Positions 57,174 through 64,000 of a DNA stretch of 64,000 nt are shown here, one piece after another; the stretch's first letter is position 1, and each line of letters begins with the position of its first letter. Both the position numbers and the translations under genes were made by a program. Source of the stretch: Halichondria panicea (lineage: Eukaryota > Porifera > Demospongiae > Suberitida > Halichondriidae); the NCBI RefSeq assembly GCF_963675165.1, contig NC_087392.1:4952942-5016941 (forward strand), given 5' to 3'. The notes under the pieces are model-generated. The model searched no databases, was not told the DNA's origin, and worked only from the letters and a program-made list of their open reading frames with translations.

Positions 57174-58198
57174 TGCGCTCTGTATGCTGTTTGTCTGCCT
57201 GCACATAATTATAGACTATACGTATATTATGCATCAATCCTAGAGCCTCTATAGGAGTTTTAGGCTAGAGGTGTCAGAAAATTTACCACAGGGATAGCTG
57301 GCTGGTCTAGAAGGCATGAGAACTTATATTTTTGTGATAGCCAAGGGGTCTACGCTGAAGTACAGGCGGTATACTGAATTGCCAAACAACCTGTCATTCC
57401 ATATCTTGTAATAATATTGTGTATACGTACGTGTACGTATGACATTACACATGCCATGACGGTTGATGTAACAATTTGACCTTTGATCTCTTACAGTCGT
57501 ATCCAGGGGGAAGATTCACTCCTCAAGATGACCAGAGCAGCGTACAGTTATTTTGTGAGAGGCTACTTTGAGAAAGATAGACTTCTCTTCTCACTCTTTC
57601 TCTCACTAGAGGTACCCCCGCATGTGTGTGTGTGTGTGTGTGCATACGTGCGGTATGGGTGGATGACTTTATATCTAAGTTCAAAGCAAATAAATTCATA
57701 GCCATTGAATTACGACTGCATGGCTTCTATATATACAGATTGAGATGAACAAAGGTCGTGGTTCACGAGAAGAGGTGGAGTTCCTCATTTCCCCCAGTCC
57801 TGGCCGGGCGTATAATGTCAAGGGCCTTCATTCTCAGGGCTGTCTGGAGTTAGGGGGTGGGGCTCCTCACGTCGGCTTCGGCAAGAAACCCTTCGATTGG
57901 ATGACCGACGCTCAATGGCAAATGTTCCTAGTACGTACAATTACTGTAATAATACAGTGTCCGACTCTTTCCCACTATTAACTCTCATTTTCATTATAAT
58001 GAATACAAGTCTAGCTGTATAGACTACTGTGTAGTAACAGCCTCTTGTTACGCTGTAGATGCTGGCCTCCCGTTTCTCTTGGGTCCATGACATGCTTGAG
58101 CGACAGGGAAAGGACGGGAAAGAGGCGGTCTGGCGGACAGTAGCAGAGGGTGTGGCCCCCGAGACTATCAACCTCGCCGACAGTTTAGGCTACAAGTA
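20777..58198 (+). CDS. DNHD1: Divergent dynein heavy chain, DNHD1-like
   Basis: Fifty-four exons join by eye into one frame of about 4550 codons starting MDERHWWFASKLQETF. Order: axonemal-type tail with N1 motifs (SIVEQLK-like SSLVEQLKSKESKAVLGAL, 21720-21780), linker (FPRLYFVSDDSLLSLL, 31034), AAA1-AAA4, coiled-coil stalk with microtubule-binding tip, and AAA5. Dyneins are microtubule motors; this one is presumably flagellar or ciliary. AAA1, the main ATPase site, is degenerate (GSVGSGKV, no DEFNR), which argues against DNAH or DYNC types and for the divergent DNHD1 group. That assignment is from memory and is less certain than 'dynein heavy chain'. The last visible exon can end at TAA 58196-58198, but a good donor (AA then GTAAGT) overlaps it. 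AAA6 and the C-terminal domain are not found in the remaining 5.8 kb. Confidence 0.8.
28669..28803. repeat. GT-rich repeat starting at a donor
   Basis: GTGAGG of the donor runs straight into about 130 bp of (GT)n / GGTGTG repeats after the dynein exon ending at 28668. Confidence 0.9.
30283..30306 (+). repeat. Copy of a dynein exon tail plus donor inside the next intron
   Basis: GCTGACATCCTGCAACAG followed by GTATAA repeats, with two changes, the end of the exon at 30177 (GCCGACATCCTACAACAG then GTATAT), about 125 bp downstream of the real junction. Confidence 0.75.
32279..35712 (-). CDS. Cadherin-repeat transmembrane receptor A (nested in dynein intron)
   Basis: Seven exons on the minus strand: 35712-35658, 34852-33313, 33247-33096, 33059-32955, 32717-32628, 32568-32425, 32328-32279. 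They sum to 711 codons in frame. Exon 1 is a signal peptide (MDTMSTLFTGVILSSMLLG). Exon 2 holds about four cadherin-type repeats: LDYEQNQQYIFDI then GPVNEFIPVF; DNDNPPMF; LDFENSSSV then ENDGVPSF; a last one with AIDTDND. Next come a three-fold VTASDGLFN-type repeat and one membrane helix (IIIVAVCGVVLILMVIIVTV). The tail has tyrosine motifs HYVSA, KYVET, IKYASV (ITIM-like) and DYATVL. The 36-nt intron 33095-33060 may be retained, since it is in frame, and the donor at 32954 is weak; reading through it stops at 32902. Presumed cell-surface adhesion or recognition protein; ligand unknown. Confidence 0.75.
33421..33655 (-). repeat. In-frame three-copy expansion before the membrane helix of receptor A
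   Basis: A 75-100-bp unit encoding VTASDGLFN..T...LA.DC is present three times in receptor A (around 33421-33490, 33500-33560 and 33575-33650). Receptor B has it once. The expansion lengthens the membrane-proximal stalk. Confidence 0.85.
35335..35385 (-). other. Conserved candidate alternative 5' exon of receptor A
   Basis: Between exons 1 and 2, GCCACAATAGACTGC followed by a perfect donor GTAAGT is conserved in both duplicates (the B counterpart is near 42018-42065). It cannot be inserted between exons 1 and 2 in frame, so if real it is an alternative first or untranslated exon. Confidence 0.3.
35912..36039. mobile_element. Fold-back element (MITE-like), 128 bp
   Basis: Arms of about 43 bp: AGGAGGTCTGACACGCGTGC at the left, and its near reverse complement ending GGACCTCCT at the right. 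A short loop lies between them. No coding sequence. Confidence 0.8.
36548..36748 (-). pseudogene. Coding fragment resembling a DUF3504/Crypton-type domain
   Basis: An open stretch reads LDLFLLLTNSPDP then LDMPPADLAYWMGNFVRKLY. From memory this resembles the start of the tyrosine-recombinase-derived DUF3504 domain (PP..L..WL..F...V). It has no partner exons and lies in transposon-rich DNA, so it is probably a mobile-element remnant. Confidence 0.3.
36838..36902. repeat. Two-copy direct repeat, about 31 bp
   Basis: Two adjacent copies of TAGCTGCCACGAGGCTAGAG continuing CTCACGTGACA. Each contains a CACGTG E-box-like hexamer. Confidence 0.8.
36913..37073. mobile_element. Fold-back element (MITE-like), 161 bp
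   Basis: Inverted arms of about 35 bp: TTTAGAACACACCTAGCCAA at the left and TTGGCTAGGTGTGTTCTAAA at the right, with matching inner segments (TTTTAATCTG / CAGATTAAAA). Confidence 0.85.
37137..37161 (+). pseudogene. Dead copy of the 3' end of dynein exon 20
   Basis: AGAGAGACTGGTCCTGTCTG AACAG is identical to 31216-31240, the last 25 bp of the dynein exon. It is followed by ATATTGTAA where the true exon has GTATTGTAA, so the splice donor is destroyed. It has no acceptor of its own and marks the left edge of duplication unit B. Confidence 0.85.
37603..38241. mobile_element. Non-autonomous DNA transposon, 639 bp
   Basis: Present in unit B only. The ends are CAGTGGCGTAGGAAG and CTTCCTACTCCTCTG, which are inverted repeats with 12 of 15 bases paired. 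A TTATG target duplication flanks it (37598-37602 and 38242-38246). Unit A has a single uninterrupted TTATG at the equivalent place (about 31712). Subterminal GCACCCCC tracts are also inverted. No transposase is visible. Confidence 0.85.
38536..39372. other. Insert specific to unit B, origin unclear
   Basis: About 830 bp with no counterpart in unit A; flanking DNA joins directly there near 32008. Parts of it (around 38740-38840) resemble 42893-43006 near the right end of the intron, sharing ATTAGCACAGCGCAGCTTG. No complete gene seen. Confidence 0.6.
39612..42397 (-). CDS. Cadherin-repeat transmembrane receptor B (nested in dynein intron)
   Basis: Five exons on the minus strand: 42397-42343, 41627-40235, 40169-40018, 39925-39755, 39655-39612. 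They sum to 604 codons in frame. The signal peptide, four cadherin-type repeats (FDISCFYDSDSSISARASVT shared exactly with A; DNDNHPMF; ENDGVPSF) and the membrane helix are as in A, with a single VTASDGLFN unit. The region matching A's exons 4 and 5 is deleted. Exon 4 instead uses a new acceptor (GAAG then ATAGCTC), adding DSSLISDLVA before the shared CEEENSTAG segment. The tail therefore keeps NYATVL but lacks the IKYASV, YVSA and YVET motifs, and the last exon ends in a different frame from A (ENVSYMLR versus LENVTAIC). Confidence 0.75.
43094..46120 (+). other. DNHD1: Dynein exons 21-27: end of linker and degenerate AAA1
   Basis: Exons: 43094-43304, 43639-43789, 43913-44194, 44389-44458, 44782-45018, 45240-45451, 45772-46120. 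The pre-AAA1 motif PYGYEYTGCNTLPVFTPQSD (about 44110) matches dyneins. The P-loop reads VGSVGSGKVQT where active dyneins have GPAGTGKTET, so the Walker A Thr is Val. The Walker B / DEFNR region reads WVCLADVHTLDTPSISVLSQ, lacking the acidic pair and arginine. ATP hydrolysis at AAA1 therefore looks unlikely. An Arg/Ser/Pro-rich insert (GRSPGRSPGHEL, about 45930) follows. Confidence 0.8.
43370..43610. repeat. Dispersed intronic repeat, copy 3
   Basis: Has GGCCATAACTTCAGTTGAAA, then TTTCGACCTTGGACCATGGGG and GCTTTCAGAAAATCAGAAA, followed by AAGTTATGGCAGCTGAAAGA. Confidence 0.6.
46290..48635 (+). other. DNHD1: Dynein exons 28-34: AAA2
   Basis: Exons: 46290-46617, 46873-47087, 47303-47503, 47629-47780, 47931-48000, 48244-48470, 48569-48635. 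The P-loop AGQPGAGKST (46885-46915) is intact, unlike AAA1. It is followed by DLYGHVTPVGDWVDGVFTDA, the counterpart of the LLGHID..TREWSDGVLT motif, then WVCLDGPLCGEWVECL and LFETGSLDHASPACL. Confidence 0.82.
48050..48190. repeat. Dispersed intronic repeat, copy 4
   Basis: Has CCAACTTTGAGTGCCCATAA, CTTTAGTTTAAACAGTCCAA and CTCTATCTCATGACATACTT. It aligns with the copy at 13620-13795. Confidence 0.65.
48845..50835 (+). other. DNHD1: Dynein exons 35-38: AAA3
   Basis: Exons: 48845-48959, 49278-49385, 49898-50370, 50575-50835. Walker A GPHGAGKTT (about 48907-48932) is intact. Walker B is present as LIDDLHCP (about 49942). The sensor-2-like RLTRQFSTINLPELSEE and HYLFSLGHLESVYQ (50330-50370) are in the expected order. 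AAA2 and AAA3 keep nucleotide-binding signatures although AAA1 does not. Confidence 0.82.
50967..52633 (+). other. DNHD1: Dynein exons 39-44: AAA4 with lost P-loop
   Basis: Exons: 50967-51104, 51361-51521, 51670-51856, 51995-52102, 52294-52433, 52502-52633. MLVGSLGLPLHTLATFALYI (51682-51741) replaces the usual LLVG.GGSGRQSL.RLA, so the glycine and lysine or arginine P-loop is gone. The rest of the module is recognisable: AGLEGRPVSIILN, DALNSLLATGELATLFTNDE. Confidence 0.8.
52857..54764 (+). other. DNHD1: Dynein exons 45-46: stalk coiled coil and microtubule-binding tip
   Basis: Exons 52857-54215 (1359 bp, the largest in the gene) and 54507-54764. Heptad-rich CC1 (53160-53640) contains an acidic run (ENEDDDEELL). 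The tip begins IDQIKSLNSPPRLVGTIMEL, where most dyneins read I..LK.PP..V..VME, and continues with LKWQDGLSGDAVKLIES. A low-complexity Ser/Thr/Gln insert (53760-53900) sits inside the tip. CC2 resumes with AQKKLEDLEA. Confidence 0.82.
56612..56790. mobile_element. Fold-back element in a dynein intron
   Basis: The left arm CCAGAGGAGGTACGACACGT with GTGCCTCGATTAGGC and the right arm ending GTCTTATACCTCCTCTG form a long hairpin. The left outer end itself forms a small palindrome. Its termini resemble the element at 35912-36039. Confidence 0.75.
57119..57168. repeat. GT microsatellite shortly after a donor
   Basis: (GT)n about 20 bp downstream of the donor at 57099. Confidence 0.9.
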
Positions 58199-58488
58199 AG
58201 TGACTCACACGCACCTATACTAAAAACTTTTTTCACTGTCGCTGAGAACTATAGAGTTCAATATACAAGTCGTAATTGTTACTATAAGTTTCAATGGGTA
58301 GCTACAGTTTCCTTGAGAGGCTAATTAATGATGTCCAGAACTTTTTATTTGGTACAATCTCGGAATACTCAGTTACAGGGAAGGTCAGGAAATCGAGGAC
58401 TACGTCCATTATCTTCCTCGTAAATAGTCTGCTCCCTGGCACAGCAAGTGACCTGTATTTTAAATCAGTTACTCTGTTATAAACGTAC

Positions 58489-59079
58489 ATTTTCACGGCA
58501 TGTTGGGTTATTGCAGTCAATGTTGGCACAAGGTCACTGTATAACTTGCTTAACTTGTAATCCGGTTTCCAGCAGTTTGTCTGGTGTGTGTAGCAATAGT
58601 GTTGGTCTCCGTCATCTTTAGAGCAAACTAGTTGCAAAAAACAAACGCAACAATTAGAGGCATAAGAAAGAGAGAAGGTATAGACTCACTAGGATCAAAG
58701 AGAGCCACTCCACACTCGGCCTTTAAGCTAGTAGTCATTGGCTGCTTTTAGACAATCAGTGGCACACATTGCAGCCATGGAACTGTCCGTGTGCTTGATT
58801 TGCCAGAAAAATGCGTTGATAGATATACAGTGAGTACCAAGAGTGCATGTGCGTGGGAGTCAGATATTCCTATTCATGCACTCCTTCCTGACAGTACGTA
58901 TATAAACTTACATTTGTTATTAGCATGTTTAAGACCTTGTCGTGACATACTGAGTCCACGCTTTTGAACTGATTCCAAGCACCTGTGATGCATTGATTGT
59001 CTTGAGGCTTTCCAACAGCTGTATAGCCACACACATGCACCATTAGAGTGAAATCAATAGCAACCTTCATCTTGTTCAC
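58489..59079 (-). pseudogene. Broken secreted cysteine-rich gene, copy 1
   Basis: A paralogue of the intact gene at 60407-61288. Exon 1 (59070 or 59079 down to 58912) encodes a signal-like leader (MKVAIDFTLMVHVCG) and KPQDNQCITGAW. The exon 2 counterpart (about 58697-58775) keeps CATDCLKAANDY but then has a stop and a 4-bp frame change before CG. The exon 3 counterpart (about 58489-58619) keeps VCSKDDGDQHYCY but shifts frame before its DCNNPTC motif. Two independent frame breaks suggest a pseudogene. No last exon was found. Confidence 0.65.
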
Positions 59080-59432
59080 AAATGGCTGATGGGCTTACGT
59101 AGCTATATGGCTTTACTCATCCATTTATGTGCTCCATTATTGACGCTATACATTACTGTTACAGTATCATTAATTTTGTGCAATAGTCTCTGTAATGTTC
59201 TATATTTCCCACCTACTACACTTTTGCCATGTAGTCTAGTGGGTTTAACTGTCATAAATTGGCACCTCAGGGCTACAAGGGAAAATATGGCTCATAAATT
59301 GGCACCTCAAGCATATGCAGCAACAATGTTTTCGATGAATGAAAATGAATGCAATGTCTTGCATGAGAAATGAAATCAAAATGTCATAAATGAAAACATA
59401 GAGACAGAGGGTGTAGTCTGTGGACTAGTTCA
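59080..59432. other. No gene recognised
   Basis: AT-rich spacer upstream of copy 1. It contains a short tandem duplication (CATAAATTGGCACCTCA at about 59253 and 59293). Confidence 0.5.
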
Positions 59433-59582
59433 TCAACAATTCTGCTGTGTAAGGAGCTGCTTTAGAGACACTCTGGGAGAGGGCTTGGGCTCAGGCTGAG
59501 CTTTTTGCTCACTAGCACTAGTACTGACTGACTGCACGCACTGCACTGCATTGGGCCTGTTCAGCAAAGAAAAAGAAGCCAT
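59433..59582 (-). CDS. Small open frame, 49 codons, function unknown
   Basis: ATG at 59582 opens MASFSLLNRPNAVQCVQSVS, then a Ser/Pro/Gln/Lys-rich stretch, ending QQNC and TGA at 59435-59433. The DNA around it (59430-59850) is richer in G+C and in purine/pyrimidine-skewed tracts than its surroundings, like a 5' exon or promoter region. A possible acceptor (AACAG) lies within it. It may be part of an unrecognised exon or chance. Confidence 0.2.
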   Translation of the reverse strand: MASFSLLNRPNAVQCVQSVSTSASEQKAQPEPKPSPRVSLKQLLTQQNC

Positions 59583-59981
59583 TTTAATAATAATATAGGA
59601 GTGGCTATTTTAAGCTTACCTTTGCTTGCCTACTAGCCTGGCATAGCTAAAGAGAGCTGGTCAGCCTGTCTAGAGCTAGCTGTGTTGTTTTTTCTGGCTG
59701 GTTGCTGGGCAGTAAGTGGAGGGAGGGGCTGACTAATTGAACAGAGAGGGGGAGTGGCTCTGTACCGTTCGCTTGGAGGGAGGGGCTGGCTGCTCATATT
59801 TTGTCCAAGCTGCGCAAGGATTTGAGTGTGGACAGGGCCCTGGTGTGGACGAGCTCTCTTTTCCTAGTTGTCTTCTTGTTTGAATAGTGTTGCTATGTGG
59901 TAGTCATGCAAGCTTATATAGGCTGGATGCAACTAGCCAGCCAATCAGATGGGACATATATCAATTAATGCACAGTTCCTC

Positions 59982-60057
59982 GGGGTTTATGACAGTAAAC
60001 CACACCTCTCACTCGGGCTACGCCCTCGTAGTCGGGAGGTTTACTGTCATAAACCCC
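59982..60057. repeat. Perfect-arm inverted repeat, 76 bp
   Basis: GGGGTTTATGACAGTAAACC and GGTTTACTGTCATAAACCCC are perfect 20-bp reverse complements around a 36-bp loop. Confidence 0.9.
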
Positions 60058-60406
60058 TCTACACTGTACATTAACTAATACTAGTTTATGGTATACTAGC
60101 TTTAGCCAGTTCCTAGTACTTATTTGATTGTTAGATAGCCACAGGCTAATTATTATATGAATGATTGTTCAAAGAATCATATTGACTGTTTACAAGTGTA
60201 GCCTCGGAACAGTATAGTCTCGTAATAATATTAATGTTGCGTAATACAAGTTAGACTACTTGATGTACTATTATCAGTATTTGCTGGCCTACAGCTTTTC
60301 TAAGTGATGCAGTACCAATAAACTGCATGCTTGTGACATGCACATGTAATAACTAAATGTACAGTCATGTCCTGAGTTCTATACAGTCAGTAATGGAGTA
60401 GCTATA

Positions 60407-61288
60407 CTAGTTTTGTAGGAGAATCTTTGTCATGTCCAGGCGTTCTGTTTTGGTACACTCTACTGGAAGTGTACAGTTACCAGGTACTGGGATAGGGGTG
60501 GAACCTCGGACTTCTGCATAGAAGACTTCCTCTTGCTTGGCACAGCAACTTATCTGTGGAGTGTGTGTGTGGGTGTGGGGTGTGGTATTGACAGTGGTCA
60601 GTTTTTGAGGAAAGCAAAGGTTTGGTGTTTTTGTAATAGGCATAATTATCAAAGTGTGCTAGAGTATAGAGCTTGCTTTCAGCTAACTCAGAATTGGGTG
60701 GGTGTTAGCAGTGGTTTTATCATACTTTTTCGATGGCAGCATTGCACGTGGGATCATTGCAGTCCTTCTTCCCGTAACAAGATTTATAGAAAGCATTCCA
60801 TAATTGCCCGAAAGTAACGATTTTTTTTATCGATGAGAAGCAGTATTGCTGGTCTTCCGGGTCTTTAGCACAAACTGTATCAAGACAACAACATATAGTG
60901 TGCATGTGATAATGATTGCCAGTAGGTAGATATAGCTGGTGTATAGTAGACTTACACTGTTCCCCAAGGGACACTCCACATTTTCCTTTGAGGTAGTCGT
61001 TGGCTTCTGTTATACAAGCACTGGCACACAGAGAACTGAAGTAGCTAGCATCTCCCTTGCATGGGGTAGCAGTAGAGTATATCATTATTATGTGAGGCTG
61101 TGGTGTCTATAACATACCTCTTCAGTTACAATGTATTCCGTTATCGTTTTGAAACAAGCTTTATCTTGGGTTTCAAAGTCAGGCCATGCTCCTTCAAGAC
61201 ACTTTGGAATGTCTTGTGGCCCTGCTGGCTTTCCAACAGCTAAAGCCACACAGAGCACTAGAGTGAAAACAGTAATAGCAACCTTCAT
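60407..61288 (-). CDS. Secreted cysteine-rich protein, intact family member
   Basis: Four exons on the minus strand (61288-61118, 61055-60956, 60874-60726, 60553-60407) join to 188 codons. The protein starts with a clear signal peptide (MKVAITVFTLVLCVALAVG) and then carries KPAGPQDIPKCLEGAWPDF. The mature part has about 14 cysteines in recurring spacing (CASACITEANDYLKGKCG; KDPEDQQYCF; SCYGKKDCNDPTC; SCCAKQEEVFY; NCTLPVECTK). It has no membrane helix. The spacing suggests a small disulfide-bonded extracellular protein; I do not recognise the family and assign no activity. Broken paralogues flank it on both sides, and exons 1, 2 and 4 recur in them. It would be exported through the secretory pathway. 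Confidence 0.7.
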
Positions 61289-61311
61289 CTTGTTCTTGAC
61301 CTGATCGTGAG

Positions 61312-61956
61312 TGCTACCGACTGATAAAGCTGTTGAGAATTGACAGTATTAACTATATTATATATAGGCTTGTAGCCTTGTAGCCTATAGTCTGCATGTG
61401 GGCACATCAAAGGCGACTATGACACTAGCTATATCACCCCACTAGACCCACTCCCCCTCCACCCTTGAAATATGGTATGCAAAATGCATGAATCTCATTA
61501 AATGTAGTACATCTAAGGAACGCAGAATGCATGAATATCATTATAACTGCGGCTCTAAGTCGGCTATTTATTACTACATGTACGTTCAAGCTGCACGGCT
61601 AATGCAACACTTAATTGCTTGTACAGCTCGAGGGCGTGTCGGAGTAATCATCTACACTTATACATATCCGTTAGGTGTGTAAAGTGTAGTTTGATAAACA
61701 GTAGCTTTCATGTTTCAAGTTTATACAAATTGCTATTATAACAGTAGGCTAGCGTATGCCACAGACATGCAGTGTTATATACCTGCGCATTATGCAATAA
61801 TATGATTCTGTGTAAACTGTATAAATGTTTTTCAATGTGTGTCTCTAGTATACATGTACTATACACTGCATATACGTGTGTGTATACAAACTGAACTACT
61901 AAAAACAGTTCACACAAATGTCCTATGTGCATGCAGTCAATAATGTGGTATAGCTA
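61312..61956. other. Upstream region of the intact cysteine-rich gene
   Basis: A TATATTATATATA stretch at about 61353-61366 lies some 70 bp upstream of the ATG of the gene at 61288 and could be its TATA region. Otherwise no gene is visible. Confidence 0.35.
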
Positions 61957-63042
61957 CTAGTTCTGTAGGAGAATCTTTGTGATGTCCAGACGTTCAGTTT
62001 TGGTGCACTCTACCGAAAACACACAGTTACCAGGTAGTGCATGAGATAGAGAAGTAATCATGCAGAGATATCTGTATAGAAGTCTTTTTCTTCTTTAGTA
62101 CAGCAACTTATCTGTGTATATGCGTGTGTGAGGTGTTAACAAGGTTCTGCACTTTTCTTTGGTATAGCTTAATTATATACCTTAAGGTGACATATTTTCA
62201 CAGGTACATTTGTTCACTGTTTAGCCTAGTATAAAACCAGATATACATGTAAAAAACTTACAATTAGTGACACTCCACACTTTTCTTTGAGGTAGTCATT
62301 GCCTTTATTTGCACAAGCAGGCACACAGAGATTCAAATAGCAAGCATTATACACTGGATAAAAGAGTGTAATACGAGACTCCGTGGTCCTACAACATACA
62401 GTAACAAGTTACGTTAAACCGCATGTAGAACAGACCACTTCCCTCATTATAATCAGTTTTATGACGTCATGATGAAAAATTGAACAATGATTTGTACAAT
62501 GAGTTAGTTATAAAGTACGCTGACAGTTAGATACAGCACTGGAGAAGAGACGATGGTCTTTAAAAATAGTCATTCCATGTCACAGAGGAGGACAGCTTAG
62601 TCTTGGGGCTGATGCGAGACTAAGAACAACTGAGGCAACAGCACACTGTTGCAAAATAGCATCCATCATTAACTAAGCTAACTAAAGCACTAGACAATCG
62701 CACACACAAACTAGCTAGCTATACACTGTATACCATCACAAGTTAATAAATCTGCTTGCTCAGCAATTTTCCTGCATATGTGTTCATTGTGCGTTTTTTT
62801 AACGGGAGCGGTGCGTTTTACGCTAACAGAACGGGGATAACAGAACGGGGACTTTTTACTGATTGGTACTGTACCTCTTCAAGTTAGTTTTAATACATTC
62901 CATTATTTTGTTGAAGCAAGTCTGGTTGCAAGTCAGGCCATATTTCTTGAATACATTTCGTAATGTCTTGTGGCCTTGCTGGCTTTCCAACAGCTGAAGC
63001 CACACAGAGCAGTAGAGTGAAAACAGTAATAGCAACCTTCAT
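61957..63042 (-). pseudogene. Broken secreted cysteine-rich gene, copy 3
   Basis: Exon 1 (from ATG 63042) has an intact leader almost identical to the functional gene (MKVAITVFTLLLCVASAVG) and KPARPQDITKCIQ. It then carries a net 8-bp deletion that shifts frame to a stop. The exon 2 counterpart (about 62268-62360) is intact (CVPACANKGNDYLKEKCG). No exon 3 was found. The exon 4 counterpart (about 62113-61957) starts ISCCTKEEKDFYTDIS, then hits a stop, although its end (ERLDITKILLQN) persists in another frame. Confidence 0.65.
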
Positions 63043-63104
63043 CTTGTTCTTGGCCAAGCGCTACTTTACTACTGAACTGATGAAACACTGTGAACTGGGT
63101 AGCT

Positions 63105-63435
63105 ATATTATCAAGAGTATAATTATGATAGAGAGAGAGTATAGAACGTAGGCATACTGTACATCAGATGTATGCGAGAGTAACGTGACTTCCTGTATCT
63201 GTCACAAGCTTGGAATTTGCACACTGACCAATCCAAGCGTGGGTAATGTAATCTATCAACCCATCCAAGTGTGGGTGATGTAATCTACTTTCTTGATAGA
63301 TTACATCACCCACACTTGGATTGGTCAGTGTGCAAATTCCAAGGTTGTGACAGATACAGGAAGTCACATTACTCTCCGATGTACAGTATGCCTACGTTCG
63401 ATACTCTCTTCTCTATCATATACTCTTGATATTAT
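63105..63435. mobile_element. Large inverted repeat, about 330 bp
   Basis: Two arms of about 150 bp face each other with a very short centre near 63285 (CTTTCTTGATAGATTACATC). The arms share TTGGAATTTGCACACTGACC / GGTCAGTGTGCAAATTCCAA. The left arm contains an extra partial copy of the inner motif. It is a MITE-like or other palindromic element that splits the cysteine-rich cluster. Confidence 0.85.
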
Positions 63436-63565
63436 TAAGGCTAAATTCACTAGCTTATCCACAATGTTGTTATTTTGATGGCTTTCATGTTTCAATGTGT
63501 GTTTACTGTACTAACAATTATTATACAAGTTGGACTACTAAACAGTGTAAACAATACATGAGCTA

Positions 63566-63776
63566 CTAGTTCTATAGGAGAATCTCTGTCATGTCCAGAC
63601 GTTCTGTTTTGGCACACTCTCCTTGAAACGCATAGTTATCGGGTATGGGATAGGGAGACATTTCTATAGGAGATTTCCTCTTGCTTGGCACAACAACTTA
63701 TTTACGTATTGTGTGTGTGGGTGGGAGTGTGTGGGTGTGTGCACTATAGAGTGAAGACAGTAATAACAACTTTCAT
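63566..63776 (-). pseudogene. Broken secreted cysteine-rich gene, copy 4 (mostly deleted)
   Basis: ATG at 63776 opens MKVVITVFTL and a stop. A few dozen bases later the sequence already matches exon 4 of the family (AGTTGTTGTGCCAAGCAAGAGG at about 63683-63702), through to CTCCTATAGAACTAG. Everything between exon 1 and exon 4 is missing. Confidence 0.65.
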
Positions 63777-64000
63777 GTTGTTCTTAGCCAAGTACTATTA
63801 CTTTTTGACAAATCGGACTACTAAACACACCTATGTCTGCATGCGTGTATGTGCGTACCATGGTGATCCCATTAAGCTGTGTAACTGTATTTCATGTTTC
63901 AATGTGGGTGTTTAGTAATGTATGTATACTATACATTCACAGATTGCATTGCATGCATACATAGATGTATAATTCAGTTCACATGGTAGTAGCTACTAGT

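Larger units (their letters stand above)
54924..58198 (+). other. DNHD1: Dynein exons 47-54: AAA5 and start of the AAA6 region
   Basis: Exons: 54924-55161, 55299-55475, 55692-55853, 55987-56339, 56910-57098, 57497-57611, 57739-57930, 58059-58195 (or 58198). AAA5 landmarks: AAFTVYFPILKTSQR, GVWPFVLDPLNMVGAWL, DADLGLVLVRSMMEGATLIV. After it come RLLTVEAELLRLLA and the conserved AYSYFVRGYFEKDRLLFSLF. The last exon ends NLADSLGYK, just before the position where AAA6 (LT.FQ.LLL.R..RPDR) should start. Confidence 0.8.

Noticed and set aside
20777-58198. Naming the dynein as cytoplasmic dynein 2 or an axonemal DNAH
   Set aside because: Those have an intact GPAGTGKTET P-loop in AAA1; here it is degenerate, which fits the divergent DNHD1-type better.
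58294-58637. Long minus-strand open frame of 111 codons
   Set aside because: Only its first part matches the cysteine-rich family exon; the remainder is out-of-frame exon and spacer, so it was folded into the pseudogene call.

Overview
This is eukaryotic nuclear DNA from an early-branching animal; a demosponge is my best guess, inferred from content only. The window has more than a hundred short GT-AG introns, genes nested inside introns, and animal-type gene families: PI4KA, IRAK1BP1, a dynein heavy chain and cadherin-domain receptors. It has no bacterial-style operons, no rRNA or tRNA I could recognise, and no CRISPR.

Layout. (1) 1-19532 (+): phosphatidylinositol 4-kinase alpha, 55 exons in the window, 5' end outside. 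The joined exons give one open frame of 1857 codons ending in a complete lipid-kinase domain. A small membrane-protein gene with a broken frame (9241-9682, same strand) sits in one intron. (2) 19648-20608 (-): two-exon IRAK1BP1 homologue (SIMPL domain), tail-to-tail with PI4KA. (3) 20777-58198 (+): a divergent dynein heavy chain, probably DNHD1-like, head-to-head with IRAK1BP1 across 168 bp. Its 54 exons join to about 4550 codons covering tail, linker, AAA1-AAA5 and the stalk. AAA6 and the C-terminal domain are not visible. (4) One dynein intron is 11.85 kb (31241-43093), against mostly 50-1000 bp elsewhere. It holds two antisense, tandemly duplicated cadherin-repeat receptor genes of 711 and 604 codons. 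The duplication carried 25 bp of the flanking dynein exon with it. (5) 58489-63776 (-): a cluster of small secreted cysteine-rich genes, one intact (188 codons) and three broken.

Recurring themes. Several exon edges have been copied into adjacent introns together with their splice site, forming short tandem arrays. CA repeats tend to abut acceptors, and GT repeats often follow donors. The two nested receptors differ most in their cytoplasmic tails, where one has lost tyrosine-motif exons. A dispersed intronic repeat and several fold-back elements recur across the window.

The two large genes have no evident joint function. PI4KA makes PI4P at membranes. The dynein is presumably flagellar. The nested receptors look like surface molecules. 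All exon borders were read by eye from splice consensus, reading frame and remembered protein families.
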